The notes below the pieces were generated by a model. That model searched no databases, was not told the origin of the DNA, and worked only from the letters and a program-made list of their open reading frames with translations. A program made the position numbers and the translations under genes. From Bugula neritina (taxonomy: Eukaryota; Bryozoa; Gymnolaemata; Cheilostomatida; Bugulidae), in contig OZ037769.1 in NCBI GenBank assembly GCA_964035545.1, positions 4,688,429 through 4,752,428 on the forward strand: 64,000 nt of DNA, given 5' to 3'. Positions 53,001-64,000 of this stretch are shown one piece after another (position 1 is the first letter of the stretch; each line of letters opens with the position of its first letter).

Positions 53001-56000
53001 CCTATCTTGAAATTGGGTCACATAATCTAAACTATTGTTTTTTTTCAATTTAAGCTTTAACTTTGAAAAATGTGTGAATGAATAACGAAACTGATAGCAA
53101 ATACTTTTTAATTTATAATTACTTATCAACAATTTTAAACATTATATATTTACTATTTCTATGATGCCTGCTGTCATGACCAATAGAAGCAGTTAGTAGA
53201 ATTTGGTAAAACTACGTCTATTGAGGAAACAACAAAGTGCAAAACTATTATTAGAAAAGCTATAAGTCAATGTTTATATGACTCATGACATGTTCCAAAA
53301 TGGCGGTTCAAATATGGAAGATTGTTTGCTATTCTGAGTATTATAGCAACTCTGATAATGCCAGTGGCAATGATCCTAGACCTATACCTTTGGCACATGG
53401 TCCACCAGACACGTACATAGCACCACTAACTACTTGGGGGTGGCTGGCTGCTTGACAGTAGTATTTCTTGTTCAGCCATCCTTTGTCAACTTTAGGTATC
53501 ACAACTTGGAAATGACTCTCATTTTCTAGACTGTAAAACAAGTGATATGTTGTGCTAAAACATTGAGACTAACTTGTCCTGATAGGTGGATTGGTCACAG
53601 TCATTTGGCGAATGATGAGTTAAACTGCCATTACTGGCTTTTGCTTTTGATAAATTGCTTTACAAACATGGTGATGATGTGAGTTAGAGGCCATAATAAA
53701 TATCTGCTTGTCACTACTAAAATAAATTACACAATATTTTTGTTTAACCTTGAATATTCAGTAGAGTGCTAGTGCACAACATTTATAGATTGTGAAGACT
53801 TACAGAAGTACAAACTTTCTTTGCATTGCATTTTGGGACTATGACTAACCAACGTTTCGGAATCATATCTTTAATTGCCACAGTCATTAAAACTTTCACT
53901 TACCAACCAACATTGCCTTTATAAAGCTGAGTTTTATGTATGCTATGTGCAATTACAACAGGGTTATGAGTACACAAAGCTACTATAGTGCTACTAACTT
54001 AGCTTTCTTTCTTACAAATATTTGCTGTCGGTCCAGACTCATTCGAAAACATTTTCAATCAGTTGCCGTCCATGGTTAAATAATGAATTAATGCTTTGAC
54101 TCAAACCATGCTGTCAAAAAGGTTGGCAACACTTTAGAGAAACTCAAAAGAGATTCTGACTGCATCAAAACAGCTCCCTCTAACCATAAGTACAGAACAT
54201 CCAAGTTCCCACAATTTTTCTATAGCTGATGAGATTAGTACTGTGCAATATATAGTTACTTACAATCATTGCAGGTGGTATTGTGATTTTATAGAATATG
54301 GCACAGGTATGCCAATCTACCTATAGACCTGCATCAACCTAGGTATTATTTGGTAGGTTTAATAAATATAGTTAAAATTGTCTTACACTGTGAGATTATA
54401 AGGGATCTTGTTGAAATCCAAGGCTAGAAAAGTTAAGTTTTCATTAAGCAAGACCATTCTCCGGGTCTTCAACAAATCATTCACAGGATAAGATAGAGAA
54501 CAGGAAATGGTTATGTTTTCGCCTTCTTCCACGCAAGTCTCTTCCACTTGAAACTTTGTAAAGACTGGAAGATCCTGAGACAGTGTAGGCAGCTCTACAT
54601 ACCAGCAACATAAACTCATTAGTGGCTGATATATTATTTGTTCTTTATAGCAAATTGTAAGGCAGATAATATTCTGACTGTAATCATAACTCTGTGTACA
54701 TCTTTTATATGACTAAATAGCACCAAAAAACACGAAAGAAATTTAAAGGGTGCTAGAAGATGCTGTAGATTGTCAAATGGAAATATAAATGGAGTTAACG
54801 AAAACTAAGTAGAGCTAACTGACACAAACTGAACTTAAATGTAACTGAAAGACAAAAGAGATCTTGAAATAGAACTAACAAACCAACAAAACAGTGCATT
54901 AAACTCATGGGGGGCAACTGTAACCTTTTACTTTTTATATAGCTATATTTGTAAACTTGATCAGCTAAAGAGTTTTAGTGATTTTGAATGGTAAGATACA
55001 AATAACTTCTAGTATCTTATGACTAATTTGTTAGCAAGGGTTATCCATCAGCTTTTCTAGAACTTACGTAACGTTTGGATAGTGAGGTTTTTAGAGATAA
55101 TTGTTTGACCATCAGCTGATATGGCTTCACATGTAAATACAATCTTGTAAATAGCACTGGTGGAGAATGTTACAGGAAGCGAAGGCTGAAGGGAATACCA
55201 CATCAACTGCTGTCTGGTATCTTCGTCAGCATAACAGTGAGTCCATGAATTGAAGGGAGATAACTTTACTCCATCTTTATACCTAGGCAACAATGCACTG
55301 ACATTTTGGAGATATTTAAATTTGTACTTTAAATGAAGAAATTTTAAAACATCCAAAAGCTAATACATGTGAGGATTTATACTCTAGGTAGGCAACTAAT
55401 TTTATATTTAGTCTGTAAAATACTTTGTAAAAACTACAATTGAATTTATGTCTGCATCAATTTAACATAAAAAGGTAGACAACAAAAACATTTATTTCAT
55501 GATATACAAGAGAATTAAAATATACAATAAACAAATTCTGTGTTGACAAATGTCACTTTTTTCATCATTGTTATTTTCTAATAATATTGTAATTTATCTT
55601 AACAGTATAAAAACATTATATATGCTACCATCCCTAAATGTTAAGTTTCAAAATAGCGCAAGAAATGTTAAAGACAAAACACTTGAATCTCAAAGAGATA
55701 ACTTGCAGGATAACTTAATACGGCAAAAGCTGATAAAATAATTGAGTTTTCCAAGCTTGTTTTAAAAGACAAAACATCTGTGTAATTTTGAAATTCAAAG
55801 TAGCAAAAACATTAAGATAAGAAAACTGAATAGTACAAAACCTAAGGTGTAACCAGCTTTGCTGATGATAGAGCAGCTGTTCCATGTGTAATGTATTTAT
55901 GAAGTGCCAGCTTACCAGTTGACAACAGAGAAGCCTGTAGCGCAGCACTCTAAAGCTATCATTTGATCCAGATTGCTGAATCTGTGAGTTGGGGGGTAAA

Positions 56001-56331
56001 TGGATCCACTCAGCCGATCATTTGGGTTCACAAAATCCAGAGCTAAAAATAAAAGTTTGCACTGTAAGCAAGCTTTGGCAATACTACACTTGTAAAGAGT
56101 TTTCCCTGACTTGGCCTTTGAATGCGTGTAACCTACATATAGCAATAAAATAATCAATTTTAGAAACAACTCAAAACCTAATAAAGTTCACATACCAGCT
56201 GATCTGTTGTTGGGTTTACATTCCTTTGCAGTTGGATCAATCTTGGCCCTCTGTTCTACTTCTAAACACAGAGAATCAGACAAATGTATAGATCCTCCCA
56301 GAATAAGACAAGCTATTAGTACTAAAGCCAT
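50059..56331 (-). CDS. Ig-TIR transmembrane receptor, tandem copy 2 (complete)
   Basis: Nine exons in transcript order: 56331-56196, 56042-55916, 55282-55068, 54594-54387, 53530-53388, 52508-52314, 51647-51513, 50754-50537, 50148-50059. Every exon has exactly the same length as in copy 1, totalling 1467 nt and 488 residues. The layout is signal peptide, Ig1, Ig2, membrane helix, TIR. The TIR and membrane exons differ from copy 1 by a handful of residues, including box 2 reading CVPDRDFAIGS instead of CVPGRDFAIGS and a Phe within the membrane helix. The exon for the first half of Ig1 differs far more (8 of about 42 residues). Introns remain alignable to copy 1, so the duplication is recent. 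Intact frame and splice sites argue that it is a working gene, presumably with its own promoter in the spacer at 56332-57030. Confidence 0.93.
52655..52714. repeat. GA/GT microsatellite in receptor copy 2
   Basis: A short GA run followed by GT/TG repeats occupies the intron position that in copies 1 and 3 holds about 90 bases of GA. Confidence 0.85.
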
Positions 56332-57029
56332 CTTCGCATTCACACTTAAAGCTGTATAAAAACACTGACCATTGATACCAGACAATACTGCAAGTAATGA
56401 TTATGGAGGAGAAATGAAGTAAAACTGCACCAGTTTTGTTGACAAACTAGTTTAATAAATCATCCACATGCTATTTATATCACACTGCGGTGAGTAATGT
56501 GAAGTGTCGTCACAGCATGGTAGAAAGTTGAACTACGTGTTGCGAAATCATGATTTAAAGGTGCTTCCAACGAGAATTATATATAGTTGCATACTCCTTA
56601 CAGCTAGTTTGAAAGGCCGTAACTGGAGCGCTTAGTTGCACATGCTTTTAGATTTTTTATACAAGTAAAACATTTCACGTAATGTAAGGATAGGGCCACG
56701 TGCGTGAGAATCTGTTGCGAGAACGACCTGCCACACACAGTGCGTTGGCTGTGGGTGCGGAAGTTCATTAGCTAATGATAATCATGTTTAACTTTATTGC
56801 TCACCTACAGACATTTGTTTACACAAATGACAAATAAATTATTTAATCTACGTCATCGGCTCTGAGGCGGAAATGCAAACTATTGAAAAATGTTTTAATT
56901 AGGTTTGGTAGAAGTTTAACTGCGTATGAAAACACAAAAAGTTTGCTTGCTAATGGCAAGCAGCCAATTAGATCAAATCCGTACAAGCTTCCCACACTTG
57001 CTGCTCCGCATGTTATATTCATGAAAATT

Positions 57030-57433
57030 GTAGGGTTGAGTTAACCCAGCAGCCTCTGTGGTGTAATTGGTGCTTGCAAGCCGGAGGTCTGTGGTTCGAA
57101 TCTCGATGGGAGTAATTATTTTACAAGCTATTTTGGTCTTTATTGAAGTGTAGTAGCAGTACTCCGAGAGAGTTGAGAGGCCAGTGGAGTTCAGAGAACT
57201 GGGTGAGATGTAGTGTTGAGTTAACCCCACAGCCCCCATGGTGTAATTGGGTAGCGCAACTGCTTGCAAGTCAAAGGTCTGTGGTTCGAATTCTGGTGGG
57301 GGCAATTATTTTACAAAAATGTGCACACACCAGCACATTTTTGGACAGGACAGATTTTTCGCATTTGGTCCCTGCAGGGAAATCTGCATCGTGTAGCCCT
57401 ACGCTTAGTGATCCAAAGCAGGGTAATTCAACG
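57030..57433 (+). mobile_element. Dimeric tRNA-derived SINE, second copy
   Basis: Homologous to 45243-45690, with the same two heads and body. The linker between the heads lacks about 40 bases present in the first copy. The second head (57234-57304) keeps GGTTCGAATTC as B-box. It ends where the palindromic element is inserted. Confidence 0.7.
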
Positions 57434-58141
57434 AATCCGCGACATTTAACAAATGACAATTCAAAAACACCTATTTCGAAAAAGACAATTCCCAAATTGA
57501 CAATTCCCAAATTGACAATTAATAAATTGACTTTTAGAAAAAAAGACATTTCTAAAAATGACATTTCACAAATGATACGGCCCAGTCGGGTGTGAGCTCT
57601 ACCGGGTCGAGAATAAGTTAATATAAACGTGGGCAATTGCAGATTAGGACTGTTTGGTAGCTAACACTACTTCCGTGATAGCCTAACTCATACGGCGTTT
57701 ATATTTGTTGCTGAAAGCTTTAAATCTTGTCAAGTTCAAGTTGAAATAATTACTACTTATTTACTTTTACTTTTATACTTGTATTATTGCGTGATGTTAC
57801 TATGTACACTATATGTTATTTAATTTTATTAATTGTATTTCATTTTCTTCTTACTTTTCAGTTTTAACTTATGAAATACGGTTAATAAAATTAAATAACA
57901 TATAGTGTACATAGTAACATCACGCAATAATACAAGTATAAAAGTAAAAGTAAATAAGTAGTAATTATTTCAACTTGAACTTGACAAGATATAAACCCGG
58001 TATGAGTTAGGCTATCACGGAAGTAGTGTTAGCTACCAAACAGTCCTAATCTGCAATTGCCCACGTTTATATGAACTTATTCTTGACCCGGTCGAGCTCA
58101 CACCCGACTGGGCCGTATCATTTGTAAAATTTCGTGTCACC
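57434..58141. mobile_element. Non-autonomous foldback DNA transposon (long palindrome)
   Basis: Two arms at about 57568-57843 and 57870-58124 are reverse complements over some 250 bases, with a spacer of under 30 bases. The left arm has an extra stretch of about 20 bases. The whole insert is flanked by AATTCAACG (57425-57433) and AATTCGACG (58142-58150), a probable 9-bp target duplication with one mismatch. The matching spacer near copy 1 carries a single AATCCAACG with no insert. A left sub-region (57475-57560) has tandem motifs such as CAATTCCCAAATTGA. There is no open frame. Long inverted repeats and a 9-bp duplication would suit a Mutator-like group; 8 bp would suit hAT. Confidence 0.8.
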
Positions 58142-58554
58142 AATTCGACGCGCAAATCACTTGTTTAGCTTGTAAGCTTTATGAGCTACAATCTAAATCA
58201 TTATGCTGAATTTAATTTTGCAAATAATTTTACAATCATAGTTATTTTAAGTACCTTGATTTATCAAAAAAGTTGAAAGATATTTGCAGTAGCATACATC
58301 ATGAGCTTTTCAAAAAGTCTCAATTTGGAGTAATGCATAAATTATAAGTAATATTTACTTAGCAATTGACAACTTTTAGTTGATTAGTAAAATTTTACTT
58401 TTTTGAAAACTTGTGATACTTCTTTAGAATATACTTAAAATACTACGTTAAACTACATTTTGGACAAAAAAAACTGTTATATAGCATATAAAACAATGCA
58501 AAGTATTGGAGTAGATTTAGTAGAAACAACATAGTGTTGAAATATTATATTATA

Positions 58555-58830
58555 TATAACTCACTCACTAAGCAGTCAGTTGAGGACGACTATGACTGAC
58601 GATGGATCAACCTTCTCCACAGAGTTCTGTTTTGTGCCAGGTTGTACCAATTGTTGAGGTTCTCTTTTGATGGTGTCTTTGTATCTTAATCTAGGACACC
58701 CTCGTTTTCTATGGCCAGATACCAGCTGAGAAAATAGCATCTGCTTGGGTAGTCGATGGGCATCCACATGTACAATGTGACCCGCCTATTCAAGGTTGTG
58801 AATTATTACTTGATCATATATTGGTGCTAA
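58555..58830 (-). mobile_element. LINE 3'-end remnant
   Basis: Homologous to the 3' end of the LINE at 46130-46375. The minus-strand frame reads DAHRLPKQMLFSQLVSGHRK, then shifts. Similarity to the first copy stops near 58830, so the reverse transcriptase core seen there is missing here. Confidence 0.75.
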
Positions 58831-59672
58831 TTAATATAAAAGAATGTATTGTAATTGAAAGCAAACCCACACTTAATAACAGAAAAATACCAGTCACCGG
58901 AATCCCCATCTACTGCGGGTCAGCTTGCACCATGTGCTTTAATCTGCTGAGTTGCTGACGGAGTCCTTAACGATGCCCTCCATACACTTGCCCAGGTTGC
59001 AATGTCTTCAATTTTCTTACACATATATACAAATATTGCAACTGGACAAAAATACAATAATATTTTTGTTCGCAATCTCTATTACCATTTATTAGATGGT
59101 TAAAATAACTACAAATTGTATTTAACGTAGAGAAAAAAGAATTTTATTAATATTGTCTTAATATAGTTTGTTCCAGTAAACTTCATCCCAAGTTTAGTTT
59201 AAATTAGCTTTTGTCGGTGAATTAATATTGGCTATAGATTAAATAGTATACCATATCATTATATATTTATTATTCTATAATTATCACGCAAAAGTTTGTA
59301 CAAAATAGAATACAATATAAAGATTATGCATCTGCTCATAAAAGTTAATTGATATTTAATGTACAAATATAATAAAAAAGTCACCAAAATTAGAAAAATA
59401 TATGCCTGTGTATAATAATATATTATGCATGAGATATAATATCAACTGTGACACTAAAATTGAAGTACTTAGTACAACATGTTATATTAGATGGTAATTA
59501 TGTTGAGTATAATGCATAATAATAATATATATTTATATATTAACAATGTGTGTCTCAGTATAATAGACAGTAAATTTTTTAAGAAGTTATATTACATGAT
59601 AATAATATACTACCATTATAAGCATAAGCCAAAAGTTAAATCCATTATAATAGCTTGCTATTCTATTCTCAT

Positions 59673-62257
59673 CTACATTATCTGGAAGTTGAAGGAAGAT
59701 AGTAGAGCATCAGCCAGTTGCTGCTTGTAATCAGGTGACTCATAGTGTAGTGTTTTCATGATCTACAGCACAGTTTCCAAAATGTCTCACAATCAATAGA
59801 TAATCATATAATATTAATGGAACAATTAGCATTATAGGATTGTATAACATTACCTACAAAATGTAGATCAGTGGTTAATATTTTTGAGTTGTGCTCCCTT
59901 GAACACTATAAGCTCTACCAATATGTTATTTAACTTACAAGTGTCATCTACTAAATTTTGCCAATGAAATGAAACAAGCAGAATATGTGAGCTAGCACAA
60001 GTTTGTTAGCTAGAATGATCTAATTAAATAAAATATAAGCATGCACCTTTGCGTTGAAAAACATCTAATATCTTGAAAAAGTTAAAAATCATAGCGTAGC
60101 AATAACACAGCAATGATATCACGAGTTAAATCTAAAAGAACTGTTTGCCTACTTTTAAAGCTGCTCTGAGATCTTTCCTACGATTCAACACCTCAGGTTC
60201 AATGGTATCCAGAAGTATAATGATGGTTGGCTTGCATAGAGCCAGTGATAAACTCAAAGAGGTGTCAGACCAGTCAGTCTTTGTCTCATCTTGAGTAAAC
60301 ATATCATTTGACAGAAAGATGATTATTTTCTCTGACGATTTGAGACATTCAGACATGATGAGAGGCGTCACTAAAAGAAATGAAACACTACACTCAACAT
60401 TTGAATAGCAGCTTTTACATGCTCAGTTAACTTTGTAAGGCAGGCGGATGAAAATTTAGTACACTTTTATGGCTATTGAAAAAACAGGTTTGTCAAAATT
60501 GTTTGCTGAAAATTACATTCACCTAAATTGAATTTGGGGAAAGAGAAAATAAATGAGAAAAATGGATGAGTGCGGGTCTGCTAATAAATTATACCACTAG
60601 AACTAAATTCTAAACCCTGCCTCTTTTCTGATATACGACTACAATGGTTAGTTGTTCTATTAGGTTTAGAAAATGCCTTCTAATGTATACAAAAATGTCA
60701 ACTCTAGACCAAGAATTGACCGTGGATAAAAACACAGTAAGCATTAAAAGAGACTTTAGGCTAGAAATAAAAAAAAACTTTATGTTGATACGTTTGTGCT
60801 CCCATCTATACATGACAAGTGGATAGATATGTACAGCTGGCTATATAGAAAGAGAGAGGTAGAATTGACGATATATGCTATGTAGTTATTGTAAGCTCAA
60901 TCTTATAGCTTCCTTACATTAGCATGACTAAAACACTGTAGTGAAAACCAGTGACATAGATACATAGCTACATAATATACTGAACTATGTTAGACTACTA
61001 AGCATAAACAGCTCGCATTAAACCCAGTTCATATATTACAGTGGCTAATAGATTTCAAATTTTACTGCAAAACGTGTAACTCTGTGCACAGTGTACATGT
61101 GGCTTGCTTAAACATCTCAAGATCTACGTAATACATACGTACCTGAGCCTATAGCAAAGTCTCGATCAGGTACACACAGTTTGAGGCAGAACCGGTTTTC
61201 TATGGTGTTGATAAAAGTGGTAACGGCAGGGTGATCGATATCTGAGTAGACCACATAGGCAGCATATTTGTAGTCACCTAAATAAATGGAGCTTTCCAAA
61301 ATGAGATTATATAAATAGAAGCACAAACAGACCACAACAATTTTATTGAGTAACTCGTCTTCAGGAAATCAAATACTAATAAATCAAAATATTATATCTC
61401 AACAAAATCTAAGCCAACTGTGGCTCAATACTATTGGCCAACTTGTAGTATGTGATAGAAAGCAGGTAATAATAATGTCATGACATGTAAATTTTTAAAA
61501 GAAGAAATATCTTTATATATAAACTTCATCTAAGATCTGGAAAGAAAAATGATAATTATGATAGTTGTTTGCAATTGATTAACCAATCATTTACTTTGCT
61601 AATTTTGATGGAGCAGAACCTTGGCAAATACATGTATTAATCATAACTATATATGTAGTAATTTTTGCCTCAAACTTTCATGAGCAAGTCGCCAGCAAAA
61701 CACATACGATCAACTTTTTAAGCCAATACTTTTAATTTTTTGTTGTTTTTTTTCCCAGAAATGCTTTCTGTTAAAAACATGTTAATTAAAAATATATAAG
61801 TCAATAAATCAACTAGATCAATTGACAATATCATAATCAATGAAATGTTTAGACAACATAAAATTTCCTTAAAGTTTAACGATATGTATGTTAGTATGTG
61901 GTACAAACCTTTATTATAAAGAGCTGATTTTAGCCTCTGTACCACATTAACACGATACCACATATTGTAATATGTATTGTATCGTACGGTGAGGGTGAAG
62001 ACCAGCACCACAATGATTACTAGCAGAGCTAGGGGCACTGCTATAGCAACCGAGAGGTTTGATTCCTTTAGAACTTCATAGACTATGGAGTTTGTCTCGG
62101 CAACTAAAATGTAACATCTATAAAATATAATCATGTGTGCTGCTGAAAACAACAAATATCTGTCTGACACCCTGTATATACCTAAGAAGATGTGTGTTTA
62201 GTGTGCATGTGGTGTGATTGAGTGTATGTGTGTAATTGTGTAATTGTGCATGAATGT

Positions 62258-62348
<91 letters not shown>

Positions 62349-64000
62349 TGTGTGCGTGCGTGTGTGTACATTTCATCTTTAAATGACTTTAATTAAAAAA
62401 CTACACCGCATGAACACAGTAACTTGATTTCTGTTATACTCAATGCAAAACAAAATTAGTTCACTTGCAGATCAGTAAAATACTATAGCACAGTGACAAA
62501 GTAGGCTAAGCCAACACAGCTAAAAAATAATCGCAAAACTGAATCAGTTTTATGTTATGCTATACCTAGAGCAGGGTAAGCTCATTTCATAACTAAATCA
62601 TTATAATATCATCAGTTCGAAAAGTGACAGGTCTTTGCTTATCAAAACAAGTAAGCCTATCTTGAAATTGGGTCACATAATTTAAAAAAATTTTTTTTTA
62701 ATTCAACTTGGAAAAATGTGTGAATGTGTGAAGAAACTGATAGCAAATACTTTTCATTTATAATTACTTATCAGCAATTTTAAACATAATGTATTTATTA
62801 TTGCTATGATTCTTTCTGTCATAACCAATAAAAGTAGTTAGTAGAATTTGGTAAAACCAGGTCTATTGAGGAAACAACAAAGTGCAAAACTATTGTTAGA
62901 AAAGCTATAAGTCAATGTTTATATGACTCATGACATGTTCCAAAATGGTGGTTCAAATATGGAAGATTGTTTGCTATTCTGAGTATTAGCAACTCTGATA
63001 ATGCCAGTGGCAATGATCCTAGACATATGATGATGCTGATCAGCAAACAGACGTTTTACCTTTGGCACATGGTCCACCAGAAACATACATAGCACCACTA
63101 ACTACTTGGGGGTGGCTGGCTGCTTGACAGTAGTATTTCTTGTTCAGCCAGTCTTTGTCAACTTTAGGTATCACAGCTTGTAAATGGCTCTCATTTTTTA
63201 GACTGTAAAACAAGAAATATGTTATGCCTGTCCTGATAGGTGGATTGATCACAGTCGTTTGGCGAATGACAAGTTAAACTGCCATTTACTTGCTTTTGCT
63301 TTTGATAAATTGCTTTACAAGCAAGGTGATGTAAATGAGAGGCCATAATATATATTTGCTTGTCACTGCTAAAATAAATCACACAATTTTGCTGCTTATC
63401 TTTGAACAATCAGTAAAGTGATAGTACACAACATTTACAGATTGAAAAACCTGCAGAAATACACAAAACCGACTTTATAAGCTAAGTATCATACGCACTA
63501 TATATGTGCAATTACAACCGGGCTATGAGTATACAAACCTGCCATAGTACTATACTGACCCAAACTTTCATGGCTCAGTCATAAACTTTTTCAAACTTTT
63601 CAGTTACCCTTCAAGGCCAAATCATAATAAGGCTATAGTAAATATTAAATTCCTTGCCACAAACCATATTACTAAAATGGCTGGCAAAGTTCTAAAGAAA
63701 CAGAGGAAGTTGTGCTTACATGTCATACCGCCATCAAAAAGGTTCTCTCTAATCCTAAGTGCAGAACATTGAAGTTAATGCCACAATTTTTCTATAGCTG
63801 ATGAGATTAGTACTGTGCAATATATAGTTACTTACAATCATTGCAGATGGTATTGTGATTTTATAGAATAGGACACAGGTATGCCAATCTACCTATAGAC
63901 ATGCGTCCACTAAGGAAATATGTGGTAGGCTTATAAGATAGTCAAAATTGTCTTACACTGTGAAATTGTAAGGGATCTTGTTGGAATCCAAGGCTAGAAA
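59673..64000 (-). CDS. Ig-TIR transmembrane receptor, tandem copy 3 (partial, cut by window edge)
   Basis: Six 3' exons in transcript order: 64000-63957 (cut by the edge), 63202-63060, 62103-61909, 61277-61143, 60370-60153, 59762-59673. Exon lengths equal those of copies 1 and 2. The visible part covers the end of the first Ig2 exon, the second Ig2 exon (NKKYYCQAASH), the membrane helix (VAIAVPLALLVIIVVLVF) and the entire TIR domain ending in TAG. Box 2 reads CVPDRDFAIGS, as in copy 2. Several Ig2 residues differ from both other copies near KNESHLQAVIPK. The last base of the penultimate exon is A rather than G (AAA|GTAGGC), which keeps Lys but weakens the donor. The signal peptide and Ig1 lie beyond the window. 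No break is seen in the visible part. Confidence 0.9.
62257..62346. repeat. GA microsatellite in receptor copy 3
   Basis: About 90 bases of GA in the same intron position as in copy 1, followed by a short GT run like that of copy 2. Confidence 0.95.

Larger units (their letters stand above)
56332..59672. other. Spacer between receptor copies 2 and 3
   Basis: 3.3 kb, homologous at both ends to the copy 1-2 spacer. It contains the 5' flank of copy 2, a second copy of the dimeric SINE (57030-57433), an inserted palindromic element (57434-58141), the 3'-most end of the LINE (about 58555-58830), a roughly 200-base GC-richer piece of unknown origin (58880-59025) and the 3' flank of copy 3. Confidence 0.8.

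Overview
The window is nuclear DNA of a multicellular animal. It is AT-rich and gene-sparse. Coding sequence is split into short exons with GT-AG introns, and the families present are metazoan: F5/8C (discoidin), CUB, EGF, Ig-TIR and non-muscle myosin regulatory light chain. LINE, SINE, MITE and satellite debris fills the spaces. An invertebrate bilaterian, probably a lophotrochozoan, seems likely, but the sequence alone does not fix the phylum. I joined exons by hand, using splice sites and codon phase. Every full gene model closes in frame, which is the main support for the exon coordinates.

Layout. 1-305 is a terminal-inverted-repeat element. 547-3178 (+) holds the last three coding exons of a gene whose C-terminus resembles the nuclear speckle splicing regulator NSRP1. 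4474-16399 (-) is a complete 11-exon gene for a secreted protein of 545 residues with two F5/8C domains and a fucolectin-like third module. 16400-25394 is about 9 kb with no confident gene. 25395-30257 (-) is an eight-exon gene for a type I membrane protein with CUB, four EGF-like modules, one membrane helix and a short tail. 31320-35428 (-) is a complete four-exon myosin regulatory light chain, with a large intron full of minisatellites. 38292-64000 (-) is a tandem array of at least three closely related receptor genes, each with a signal peptide, two Ig domains, a membrane helix and a TIR domain. Copies 1 and 2 are complete (488 residues each). Copy 3 runs off the right edge.

The receptor array is a recent segmental duplication, because introns and flanks are still alignable. 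The copies differ in three main ways. The exon for the first half of Ig1 carries many amino-acid changes. The spacer after copy 2 carries a 0.7 kb palindromic insertion that is absent from the matching spacer after copy 1. The LINE remnant is long in one spacer and almost absent from the other.

The CUB-EGF protein, the discoidin/fucolectin protein and the Ig-TIR receptors are all secreted or cell-surface types often used in recognition. That they form an innate-immune neighbourhood is inference only; no shared regulation is visible.
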